Source: Pseudoscleropodium purum
Lineage: Eukaryota; Streptophyta; Bryopsida; Hypnales; Brachytheciaceae
DNA: 64,000 nucleotides
Reading direction: 5' to 3'
Assembly: GCA_963969395.1 (NCBI GenBank)
Contig: OZ017798.1
Coordinates: 17,290,173-17,354,172 of the forward strand
In this document: positions 37,495 through 48,800 of the stretch, piece by piece
Layout of the letters: each line of letters begins with the position of its first letter
Numbering within the stretch: position 1 is the stretch's first letter
Notes under the pieces: model-generated
What the model was told of the DNA's origin: nothing
Seen by the model: only the letters and a program-made list of their open reading frames with translations
The model's database searches: none
Made by a program: the position numbers and the translations under genes

Positions 37495-38200
37495 TCAAAG
37501 TTTCAACATTTAAAGGACCACAACCTTCTCTCTACGGAAAAAACATTCAAAATTGCCATTTCTATAGCAATTAATAAAGAAAGTTGAAGATTGTTTTTTG
37601 CACATTTAACCATAGGATCTTACACCTTACTATTATGAAAATATGTGGAAAATTTTTCAGAAATTTCAACTACACAAAGTGCAAGATATCTGTAGTTAAA
37701 AGTCTAAAAAAGCAAATTCTTCAGCACTACATAATTAGATTATTTGACTTTGAATCTTCTTAACTTTAATTTTTTCACTACAAAGTTTTGAGTTTTAGAT
37801 CTTTATGGTGGAGAATCAAGTTGAGAGTCTTGGAAAAAAATTATGTACAAAAAAACTTAATTTTTATTCTTCAAAAAATGTTAAGTGGAGTAGGTACAAG
37901 ATAGAAGGGGAAATTTAGATTATTAATATCTCTAAGATGGAATTAAAATTCACAAATCTCAATGGTGAGACTATTTAAAAAATAATTAAACCATGTGGAA
38001 TTTTTTTTTTAAAATTGTAAGAAATTACTTTTAAAAATGAATCCTATATTTAAGTTATTTTTTCAAGAATATGCTTAAGTTGACCCAAATACAAGATTGT
38101 CCATAACTTTCTTATAAAATCTAAATGGAATAAATCAAAGCTTTCCATGTAGAAAAAAATATAATCTACGAGAGTATGAGAGAATTTTTTTTTTTAAAGT
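37495..38200 (-). repeat. AT-rich repeat family 1, copy C, spans the left inner junction
   Basis: In reverse orientation this aligns with copies A and B: TACATGGAAAGCTTTGATTTATT, AAAGTTAT, CAATCTT, AACTTAAGCATATTCTTGA, TAGTCTCACCATTGAG, TTAATTCCATCTTAGAGATATTAATAATC. The alignment to A and B runs straight through 38048/38049, the end of the palindrome arm. The mirror copy at 45288-45840 is cut off at exactly that point. This asymmetry bears on how the palindrome formed. Confidence 0.7.
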
Positions 38201-40269
38201 GCAAATTTTTGAATTTTTTTTTATCGCCCCCTCTCCCTTGTTTTGAGCTTTTATAGGCATAACCTTAGTTCCCAAGCATTGATTGAAAAAAAATTATATT
38301 GCCACAAATCTAATCAATTTTTCTATCTTAAAAAAGATTCTAAAAATCATGAAAAAAATTCAGCCCATACGTACCTAACTAAAATCACATTTGTCTTCCG
38401 AAGGGACAATGGTCCATTAGGGGTTAATGAATGAAAAAATGAAGAAAAATCCTTTTTCTAAATTTAGATTGTAGAAGCAACACAAGGCACACTAGTTATA
38501 CCTTTTAAGGTAGGTTGTTTGTTTTGTTTGTTTGATACGTTGAGATCTAATAGATTGTGAAGTAGTTAGCTTCATTCTTAGTACAATTTGAAAGCTCTTT
38601 ACAAGGAGGGATGCATAGACTTTGTTTCATGGCATTTGGACCTACCTTGTGAAAGTTATGGAATAAAAAAAAATTATGAATAAAAAAATTTGAATTTAAT
38701 TATCTTCATGTAAATAATTTGTGAGCCTCAAACCCCTCAATGTTCATATAAATAATTTGTGACTTCTATAGGGCCTAGAGAGACCCTCTAAAAGTGGCTT
38801 GTATGACATTACTAAAAACCTTTCTAAAATATAAAAAAATTAAGTACATAACATGTGAGTGTTTTAACTATATTCTTGAGATAAAACATGCACAACCATA
38901 TTCTTTAATGTTTATCTTTAAGCTCTAAGTTTGGAATTTAAATATACTTCAATATTTATATTAAATCATAAACAAACATTCTTTAATGATAAACTCTAAG
39001 TGCTCCACATCTTAATTAAAATTGACAAAAACTATCAAAATTAGAAGTTTGAGGTGGTTTTGAATGGTATTAGTCAATTAAAATCAAAGTTCTAGACCTG
39101 CAAATCTAAGTTGAGAAATTCAAAAATTTTGATAGCTTAAGATTGAGAGAGATGCATGCCTATTCAAAAATAGTAAAATCTTTATAATGGCATATTTTTA
39201 GCAAAAATTATGGATGGATGATTAGAAGAATTTCTATATCTTATTCATTTTTAAGACTTTATCTAATATTTTCTTCTAGCCTATACGTTTAAATTTACTT
39301 TTACTTTCAAGATTGGATTGTAAATGTCAGCAAAATTTAAGAAACCTTTCTAACTTATATTAGATAAATTTTGATATTTTTTATTCAAAACTATTGCTCT
39401 TGAATATATGATTTCATTTTGATCTATTTTCCTTAGTATTTATCCATTTAAAAAAGTGTGGTATGCTTTTGAAAACCTTTAAGAATTGTCTAAACGATCT
39501 TGAATTCGAAATTGGTATTTAATGAATTCTCACAAATAAGTTAAATTTCTAATTTCTAATCTAATTTTTAATGGTTTCTACAAAAAAAATAACAAAGTGC
39601 CAAATTCAAGAACATACCTCCAAATCCATTTCCCCTTCATCCCAATTTTCTAACATGCATATTATAATTGTATCATGAGGCCTACTTTGATTCATTTTTG
39701 TTGTGTTTTTCGTTTCTTTGTATATAATTTAATTAATAATTTTTACGATAAGGTGCATAAATTCTATCTATAATTGAATAATTTTGTTTCAACCTATTTC
39801 TTTCTACTTTTTTTTCTTGGCTTTTCAAAATTTGTTTCTAAATTTTTACATTTTTCTTCTATTCTTGAATTATTTTACAATTACAATCTTTGATTTCTAT
39901 CATTACTAATTGATTTTTAGTAATTCAAGAAATCAAACAACTATAATGACATAATCTTCATAAGTGAGAAATAAATATACATTAAAGACCTTCAAATTTA
40001 ATTTGGTCAATTAAATATATTATAATCAGTAAGCTTTGTTTAATACAAAGTCAAAACTCTATAAGGAAGTCAACTTAGTCTTCCAACTATGCCTAAAGCT
40101 TTAAGTAGTAACTAAGAACCTATACTTTTAATTCAAACACTTGGACTTTGAATATGGATGGCATTCCTCACTTGCTCTTGCTCTATAGGTACTCAAGTAT
40201 GGATTTGTTGATAGTCTGATAGGTGATAAATTTTGGTTCTATTTTGTACAAATCGGAGTGTAATTTGCA

Positions 40270-41700
40270 GTTTATTGCAAGCACTTGGTTAGTTGGGAGT
40301 GCTATTTGGTTGTTTTAGAGCATTGAATGGTGTCCAATTTGGAGTAGAATGGGTCAATTAGTGTGGTTTGAAGTCCAAGTCGGAAGTTTGGTCATGGTTG
40401 GTTGGTGGTCTGCTAGCCCATTAGGATGCTGTTTGGTAAGTCCGAATTGGCAAGTCGAGGAATGTGAGAGGTCCAAGTAGGAATGTCAGTTGCTCCAATT
40501 GAAGCTGCCGAGTTGGTTGGGCAGTTGAGCATCGTCTTCCATGGTTCCTATTTGGGTTGTTTTTGCGGTCATTTCTTTGACCCATTGTCGAACAAGTCCA
40601 ATGTGTATCCCAGTCGGTGTAGGCTGTGTATTTGTTTGCTTGTGTGTGTTTGTGTTTAAGTGCGTGTGATTTCCCAATTGGGAAGTGTGTTTGTGGATCC
40701 AAGGTTGGATCGGTTTGTGTGTGTGTCCTAATTGGAAGTGTGTTTCGGCCAGTGTATGGCAGTGGGAAAGTGTGCAGAGTTATGCAGGAGTTCGATGGAG
40801 ACTTTTCCAAGTCGGGTGAAGGCTTAGAGGTGTGTGTTGAATGGTGAATTCTTTGAAGTCTGTGATTTAAGTTAGAATGCAGTGGATGTGTGATAGTCCA
40901 AGTTGGTGCGGAGATTTATATTAGTCGGATTTGGATGAGTAGTTGTGCTGAATTGATGGATCCTATTCAGAGAAATCTGTGCAGAAGTGTTAAATCTGGT
41001 AGTTGAGTGATTGGAGTGTTGTAGAGATTAAAACCAAATTGTAATACTTGGAGGAAATGGAATGAACTTAATAGAATATATTTTTAGTTGATGAGCAACT
41101 GGGAAAGGATTATGAATATTAAGGCTGATTTGTTAGTTGAATGATAAGATCCTATTTGGGGAGTTGAAGAGTCCAAGTGTAGCAAAGCAGTTTAGTGTAA
41201 TACTTTCAAAGTGTATTGGTGATTTTGATCACCAATTTGGGAAGATGAATATAATGGAATTGATTTACAAGTTGTCTTCTTGTGTGTGTTGGATGTCATT
41301 GTTTATAATTTTATAAGATCCAAATTGTAGATCAGTCAGATGGCTTGTGTGGCTATGTGTGCTGGATGGTGTAAGTGAAGTGTATGGTTGAATCTAATTC
41401 GGTGTGCTGTGAAAAGCTTGAATGTTGTCTTGCCAAAACAAGTTGGTTCATAAGGTGACTGTGTGTAATAATTAACCGTATAGGATTGCACTTTGAGGTG
41501 TATGAGATGGTGCATGAGAGAATAGTACTATGAGCCAGGAAGTTGTTGGTTTTCCAATTGGCAAACAGGATTAAGTGATGAAGTGGAGAGTTGGTTCCCT
41601 TGTACCTGTGATGGTTGTTCCGAGTTGGTGAAGGCCGTCCTGTTGTAAAGTATATCAAATCCGAGTTGGGCATGCGAGTTGGAAGAATAAAACGAATATT
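40270..41700. repeat. Stretch with recurring TCCRAKTYGG-like motif
   Basis: Variants of a near-palindromic 8-10-mer centred on CCAATTGG / CCAAGTTGG / CCGAGTTGG recur many times. Examples are near 40330, 40371, 40440, 40470, 40672, 40725, 40889, 41550, 41617, 41661 and 41676, without a fixed spacing. The stretch is less AT-rich than its surroundings and lies around the geometric centre of the palindrome (41667/41668). It may be a decayed retroelement with biased composition or a cluster of protein-binding sites. No coding frame was recognised. Confidence 0.4.
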
Positions 41701-42420
41701 GGACAAAGATAAAGAAAGTAAAAGATAGTGAAGAATAAAGAAAAGAAAAAGATAAAAATATAAAGAATAAGGGAATAACTATTTGGGAGCAATCTAAACC
41801 CTTGTGGCCTTTAAGAGTGGAGTGGAAATTTTGGCAATTAGAACTACCGTGAGGATATCAATTTGCATGTGGTTAAGGAATTTCTTTTACAAATCTTGGT
41901 TGCAATGACCTATTAGGCATAAATTTAGAGTCAAATCCTATTTAATTAGCCTCCTTCGGGACGAACTATACTAGTTGGGTAAATCCAAATTTGGTTCCAA
42001 CATCCTTCTACAGGATTTTTCTCACACTTTTTTTTTTCTCCTTAAATTCGATTTTTTGCAAGCTTCCAGTGATTTTTCTAAATCCTACAATCTTCGGTCC
42101 ACTTTGCTAGTTTAAATGCATTAGATTTTACTTTGTATCAACCAATCTAATTAATTCTTAATATAGATATATATACACATAAATTTTCATTTTAATAAAC
42201 CTTGCCATAAAGAATCAAAACACATTTAATATCCATTTTGAGACCCTTCTCCTATCCTTTCCAACAAGACGGGATGGGAATGAATCCATCTATTGTCTCA
42301 TATTGTTCATTGTTTCAATTTTCTCTACTTTCTTTGTAAACTTTATGAGAAATTTAAATTTTTTCATCAAAATATAAACAGATGCCACCCCAAATTTTTG
42401 AACACAAGTTCTATAATAGG

Positions 42421-42455
42421 CACAACATACAACAACAATGACAACAACAACAATA
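42421..42455 (+). repeat. CAA-rich microsatellite
   Basis: A short imperfect CAA/ACAACA tract. Nothing else of note in it. Confidence 0.6.
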
Positions 42456-42593
42456 AATTTTTAGTAGGCATAAAAGAAAGTTACACCTACATCCTAAGGA
42501 ATGAGATCTAGAACCAAAATACTTGAGGACCATCTTAAATTAGCCCCCTTTCCCTTGGACTACCTAAAAAGTAAAAAAATGATTAAGAAAAAA

Positions 42594-43298
42594 ATGTGAC
42601 TACAAAATATGACTTCCCCAAAAAATATGACTAAAGCAAAAACATGACTACATTCTTTCTAAACATGTTCCACGTTGAAATTCCCCACAAACTGCCCCAA
42701 AAGGATAAAAATATGACTACACTTAATCACTAAATTACTAATAGTATTTCATAGAAATTGTCACATAAGCCAAAAATATGACTCATGTAAGTCATATTTC
42801 ACATAAAAAAATATGACTCACGATGGTCATATTTTAAATCAACAAAAAATATGACTCACTAGAGTCATTTATAACATTAATAGAAAATATGACTCTTGTG
42901 AGTCATATTCCATATCAATTAAAAAATATGACTACTCAATTATATGTCATGTCAACCAAAATATGACTCACTCTAGTGATATTCCACATCAACACAAAAT
43001 ATGACTACATAGAGTTATATGCCACGTAGGATTTTTTTCTTTGCTCGGGCAACTCAAGAGAAAGTCAAACTTCCAAGGGTAGTCAATATATACGCCACGT
43101 TGGCAAAATATAGCATATTATACTCTCAATCTAGATGACTACAAATATGACTCATTAAAAATATGACTAGTTAGTAATGACTAGACCCAATCATATTGCA
43201 CGTCATCTACAGTGATTTCTATAGGAGTCATATTTTAAGATTTTACAACTTACTGTAGTCATGTTTTGTAGTCATAAAACATCCATTTTGTTGTAGTG
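42594..43298 (-). mobile_element. Possible non-autonomous CACTA-like element
   Basis: The right edge, read on the minus strand from 43298, begins CACTACAACAAAA, the canonical terminus of plant CACTA (En/Spm) transposons. Inward of it are many direct and inverted copies of short ATGACTACA / AATATGACT motifs. This fits CACTA subterminal regions, where transposase-binding repeats are clustered. The other end is less clear: GACTACAAAATATGAC at about 42597 shares ACTACAA but lacks the leading CA. No 3-bp target duplication could be confirmed. A fragment or degenerate MITE is the conservative reading. Confidence 0.45.
42773..43020. repeat. ~37-bp hairpin-forming tandem repeat, 7 units
   Basis: Units start near 42776, 42811, 42849, 42888, 42926, 42961 and 42999 (spacing 35-39). 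The best units read AAATATGACTCA, 4-5 variable bases, then a reverse copy AGTCATATT, then CACATCAA. Each is therefore a small inverted repeat. TGACTCA, the GCN4/AP-1-type bZIP core, occurs in at least four of them. They lie within the CACTA-like element and may be its subterminal repeats. Confidence 0.75.
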
Positions 43299-43493
43299 AA
43301 TGTTTGGAGAACAATTAGCTCTAGGGGCTCTAAAATGGATGGATTTGCACATTCCTCAATCTTCAATTTTCTATGCATGTATGCAATTCCATAGTTAAAT
43401 GTATCCCTTGGAACCATGTTGCAAAAAATAATTAGATCAACATTCCTAATTGTGAACTTCTACAACATACTTCATAGGGGTTAGCTATGACTT

Positions 43494-43519
43494 CCACCTG
43501 ACTAGGTCTAGTTAGGTGG
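43494..43519. other. 26-bp near-perfect palindrome
   Basis: CCACCTGACTAG, a 2-base centre, then CTAGTTAGGTGG: twelve-base arms with a single G/T-type mismatch. It could extrude as a short hairpin or bind a dimeric factor. No gene lies next to it. Confidence 0.6.
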
Positions 43520-44035
43520 ACATTGCATTATAGTATTGCACTTGGGTATTGACATAGAAAATGACTATGTCATGTCTTTTGGGCTACTAGATTCAAAAAG
43601 GATCTTAAAGAAATGTCAAAAAAACATCATTTTAAAATTCTTTCTCAAATTTGTCCATAAGTTTTGATTCAAGGCTCAAAATTTAAAACAAATTTTTAGA
43701 GATGAAAGTGAGATTGATTTTCCAACTTTTTTAAGTTCAAATTTTTCTTAAACAATTAATGTACTATTTTAAAATGAAATCTAAATATTATTTGTAACAT
43801 ATTTTTGCGTTTTACATATCCCACATATCCCACATGGTTTGTCTTGCTTCCTACCACCCCACTTATATAAAATGCTTGTCATTTCATCTCTTCATATTTG
43901 CACACTAAGTGATTTTAAAAGCCAAGGGACACGTTTGTCAAATATGGTGATGGTGTATTATATATGATGTATCATCGCAAAATTTCAAATGTATTCATTT
44001 GTGATTGCTTGAATGATTACTTCCCGCTCAATTGT

Positions 44036-44645
44036 CACTACACTCATTTTTGCACACATTGCCACAGCTTTAAAATCCTAAATCCTAAATCCATGTCACT
44101 TTAGAATGACTACAAGATGCCTTGCGATGTATGAATCCATGAGAATAGCACAAAGACTTTATCACAACTTCTAAATGACTACATAATGACTTCCAATGTC
44201 ATTATCCACATCAAATTTTTTATGGGTTCAATGCAACTCACCAATGACTTCTAAATGATTATATAATGACTTTCAACATGGCATTCCACATCAAATTTTT
44301 ATGGGTCTAACACAACTTGCTAATGACTTTTCAAATGACTTTCAAATGATTGGACACATGTGAGTCTATGTCAAATGAGTGTCGAATGTATTTTCCACAT
44401 GGCAACATAAAAGAAATTTCCTTTAAGTCCCCTTTCTTTATCACTTAACTCATAATATTTATCATTCATTCCTACATCCAAGGTAGAAATGTATGGTGAT
44501 AATACAACCGCAAGTCATAAATAAATGACTTGTCCACAATGATTCCAAGGCCCTCAAGTCATTCTAAAGTCAAATGTGTCCTCAATGACTATTGTGTGGT
44601 CATTTTTTGAAGTCATTTATGTACTCTGTTTTTTTTTTGTAGTCA
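44036..44645. repeat. AATGACT-rich stretch with an 80-bp tandem duplication
   Basis: An 80-bp unit starting CTTCTAAATGA occurs at 44168 and 44248, with a partial third near 44328. Each has AATGACTT, then CCACATCAAATTTTT, then ATGGGT and AACNCAAC. The stretch begins with CACTACA at 44036 and ends with TGTAGTC at about 44639, loosely resembling terminal inverted repeats. It may be a second degenerate element related to the one at 42594-43298, but the ends do not match well. Confidence 0.5.
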
Positions 44646-44690
44646 ATGGACCTTGTGTACCCTAGTCAAGTTCTTACTTAATATAATCAA

Positions 44691-45287
44691 AAAGCTGTTG
44701 GCGAAGAGGGATGGACACGCTTCATTTTGTGGCATTGCACCTATAATGTTGCCATCGTGCAAATAAAAATGAAAGTTTAAATATTATTATAATTTTTTGG
44801 TTCATCAAAACTTTAGAATTCAATCACCTTTAATTTGTAGGGTGAGAGGTTGTGTTTTTAGTATAAATAGAAAGTTCTATGCACAAAAAAATTCAAGGGC
44901 TTGTTTTTTGGCATGTGTACATGTGATGTAAAAGTAATGGTTTTAACAAAATGAAAGATATTTTAATTTAATCTTTTAATTAAGAAAATTTAAGACTTCC
45001 AGACTATAGGTCTAAACACCATGTAAATGGCATATTTGAATAGAAAGCACTATACACAAAGTGCTATGGCTTTGTTTTGTAATGTTTAAACAATCATGTG
45101 CCATAAAACTCATTGTTTTTCCAAAGTATAAGATAATTTAATTCAATTTTTTTTTAAATATCCAAGACTCTCATAATTTAGGTCCAAATGCCTGAAACTT
45201 GAGACAAATAAAAAGCTCATTGTGAAAAGAAGTGCAATAGCTTTGCTTTGTGGTTTTGGGACATGCAATGTGAATGTAAAAGTTAAC
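44691..45287 (+). repeat. Satellite-like monomers (~168-180 bp), four units
   Basis: Units begin near 44691, 44871, 45044 and 45212 (spacings 180, 173, 168). The shared core is AAAGC-CTNTGNNCAAAA, then AGGGCTTTGTTTTGTGGCAT, then TTGGACATGCAATGTGAAAGT. The last unit ends at the right palindrome junction. Two more units, about 175 bp apart, appear at about 45890 and 46065 beyond the truncated repeat copy C. Single copies also occur near 4843, 36190 and 38590. Divergence between units is high. Confidence 0.65.
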
Positions 45288-45844
45288 TATAGGATTCATT
45301 TTTAAAAGTAATTTCTTACAATTTAAAAAAAAAATTCCACATGGTTTATTTATTTTTTAAATAGTCTCACCATTGAGATTTGTGAATTTTAATTCCATCT
45401 TAGAGATATTAATAATCTAAATTTCCCCTTCTATCTTGTACCTACTCCACTTAACATTTTTTGAAGAATAAAAATTAAGTTTTTTTGTACATAATTTTTT
45501 TCCAAGACTCTCAACTTGATTCTCCACCATAAAGATCTAAAACTCAAAACTTTGTAGTGAAAAAATTAAAGTTAAGAAGATTCAAAGTCAAATAATCTAA
45601 TTATGTAGTGCTGAAGAATTTGCTTTTTTAGACTTTTAACTACAGATATCTTGCACTTTGTGTAGTTGAAATTTCTGAAAAATTTTCCACATATTTTCAT
45701 AATAGTAAGGTGTAAGATCCTATGGTTAAATGTGCAAAAAACAATCTTCAACTTTCTTTATTAATTGCTATAGAAATGGCAATTTTGAATGTTTTTTCCG
45801 TAGAGAGAAGGTTGTGGTCCTTTAAATGTTGAAACTTTGAAATT

Positions 45845-48800
45845 CGATCACTTTTAGACTATACTATGAAAAGTTGCATTCTTGATATGAATAGAATGCT
45901 TCATATGCACATAATAGTTCAAAAAATTGAATTCTAGCATTTGTACATGCAATGTGAAAGTTACAGTTTTTTCAAAATAGAAGATAATTTTAGTTACCTT
46001 ATTAAATTTAAAATTTCACAACTTTCACTCTCTACGTCCAAATGCAATAAGATTGCCACAAATAGAAAGTCTTGTGCATGAAAAAGCTATACAACTTTGT
46101 TTTGTAGCATTTGGACCTAAATAAAGCTAATTTCATTCAATTTCTGAATTTATAAAAACTTTGCAAATCACCAATTTTCCCCACAAAGGTCCCAACCCTA
46201 CTAAACTTAAAGAAATAAAAGTAAAAAAATGGTCAAATAGATACAGAAAAAGTAGGAAAATAATAAAGGTATAAAAGATAAACAAATTTCATGAACATTA
46301 GAAAAATCAAAAAAGGACTGAAGAAATTAAAGGAATGAGGAGAAATGCTAAAAATTCCAAAGGGAGAAAAGAATTTGAAAGAATAGAAAGGACCAAAATA
46401 TGTATAAGAGAGAAAAGAGGAAAAATTTTAGCATCTTTAAAAAATACTTATCCATAATAAAATAGTCAAACAAATACATCAAAAAAATAGAAAAACTTTA
46501 AGAAAAAATAGAAAGAGAAGTTAAAAAAAAAGATTTAAAAAAAAAACCTTGCTATAGTAGCAAGTATTTGGGGAGTGACGAAGTCGTTACATAGTTGCTA
46601 TGGATTCAAGTGCAGTCACAATGTATGATTGCGTTGTATTCTTTCATGACTCGTGCACCTATGGTGGATGACACTGTGTCTATGTCCGAAGGTCAACAAT
46701 GTTGTAAAGCTCAAACCTCGTCAACTCTTCATATTAGAGTCGCGTAGACGATTATAGGATGACTAAGATAATGTTGAACCTTCATTGATGGTGCAATTAA
46801 GGAGCATGACTCATTCTTTAATCATTTTGGACATGAAGTCATTCTTTTGCAATCACAAATAGGCCCATTTCCTTTTAGTGTGGAGATTTCACTGTAACTA
46901 ACAAACAAAACAAACACTCTAACTTCAAGTACCAGTAGAAAGTTTTTTGCACAAAAGAGTGCAAGGGCTATGCGTAGTGGCATTTGGACATGCAATGTGA
47001 TAGCTATGATTATTCCAAAATAAAAACTAACTTAATTAAACTTTCTCATTCAAAAAAACTTTGAAATTCCATATCTTTTATACCATAGGTCTAAATACTA
47101 CCAAACAAGGCTTGTGCACCCCTTTGCGCAAAGAGCTTGCTAACTATAACTAGAATACCACCAAATGCTTCACAATTTATTAGATCTCAACATATCAAAC
47201 AAACAAACAAACAAGGTAAGATATGGATGATTTTCATCCAAATTTCATCTAAATCCATCCAAATGTCTACACAAATCATAGAAATTTCATCTTTGGTTCA
47301 ACTAAATTAGTGTGACAAGGTCTTGTATTATTCAAATTATTGCACAATCAATACTTGAAAGACTTGTGTAAATATTTGATTTTGTAATACAATCCTTTTA
47401 CAAGGATAGAATATTTTAGCATATTCATATATAAATTAAGATCTTGGATTTTATTTTTTTCCAAAATGGTGCTCAAAATATAGCATCTACTATAGAATGA
47501 TCTACAAGGTCTTTAATGGATAACAAAACATGGATGTCCTACTACTAATAAATGAATGTCGTAAATTACACATGTTTTGATATTTTACGTTGATTGGTTT
47601 TGTCTATCAATAATATAGCAATTAAACTTTTATTTTAGTGTAGATAGATAGATATGCATACACAACATTATAAAGTAGTATATATTGCACTTAAGTTTTT
47701 AGCATGAGGGCTCAAATGTTATCTTAGGATTGATAATGCATTGAAGAAAGAGGAATCTTCTTTTTGATGAAGGAATTATTTTGTTCACATAGCTTCTTTT
47801 CTATGCATAAACTAAAACAAATATTCAAGTTCCAATAGAATGCAATCTTGAGTGTACCACTAATTCATGATTCAAAGCAATTCATGTTACAATTTTAAGA
47901 TTTTCACAAAAATATTTAAATGATTAATATACCCCAAGGACAATACAAATGCCTTTCATTGGTGAAGATTCAATACAGGTTGATTTGCCAAGAGCATTCA
48001 ACTTTGGTCCTTTTTGGTGTCCTTCATGTATTGTTTATACCATTTAACAATCCAAACATTGAACCTTGGTTCATGGCCACAAATATCACAAAATAAAATA
48101 ACCCACCTATTTTGCATTCACCAAATTCCAAGGATAAAATGACTTTGATTAGAATAAAATAGTATTTAAGAGACAATATTTTTTGGTTGATATTGAACCA
48201 TTATACCATGGTAGTATAGGAAGACTACTATTGCCATATCAAATATTCAAAAACTACCAAAGACTAGTAGCAATGATGGTTTTAACACCTAGATGATGAT
48301 GCATTCAAAAAACAAAATGATGAACTAAGCCATGTCTAGTGCCCCTAACTCTTTGCACGTGTAGAGGATGACATCTTACTATCCAACCCTCTTTGCACAT
48401 GTCGAGGGTAATTTCTTCCTATAAGACTTTAATTAACATTAGGATTAAATTGTTTAGTTTTAACCCCTAAAGGACCATGGTACATTTTGGATACAAACTT
48501 TCAAAAACTACCACTTTGGGGGGCAACAAGAACAAAATGATTTACAAAAACTCAACCATACAAAAGTGAATTAGATTGTTGTGAGAATGTGTGGAAAAAT
48601 TTCATAATTTTTGATCTTACAATTTCAGGATAATAGTGTTGAAAGTTAAAAGAAATTTTTGGGGGGAGTTAACAAATTTTAACTCCTCCTAATGTGCAAT
48701 TTTTGCATTACATTTAATTAGTTTTTTTCACAATTGCATCCTACATCATGTTAGTTACATGCTTGCAAAATTTCAAACGTAAAAGGTAATTTTTCATGAG

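Larger units (their letters stand above)
19335..38048 (+). repeat. Left arm of giant inverted repeat
   Basis: Every position x in this arm pairs with the complement of position 83335-x in 45288-64000 (83336-x inward of 38014). I checked many separate stretches, including homopolymer tracts, and all predicted reading frames match in mirrored coordinates. Two differences were found: a T/A substitution at 36798 (partner 46537) and one extra A at 38011-38014. The pairing stops abruptly after 38048. On the outer side it is cut by the window end, since 19335 is the partner of base 64000, so the true arm is at least 18.7 kb. Confidence 0.97.
38049..45287. other. Non-palindromic spacer of the inverted repeat
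   Basis: These 7,239 bp have no mirrored counterpart. Left to right: the rest of repeat copy C; a monomer-like element at 38560-38670; AT-rich DNA without features to about 40.2 kb; a somewhat GC-richer stretch (40.27-41.7 kb) with a recurrent short motif; the CACTA-like element with 37-bp repeats; a 0.6 kb stretch rich in AATGACT; and satellite-like monomers ending at the right junction. No supported gene was found. The 129-codon minus frame at 40421-40810 is low complexity and unrecognised. Confidence 0.8.

Noticed and set aside
42773..43020. CRISPR-like array
   Set aside because: The 35-39 bp units are themselves diverged and palindromic, with no unique spacers of constant size and no cas genes; the genome is eukaryotic.
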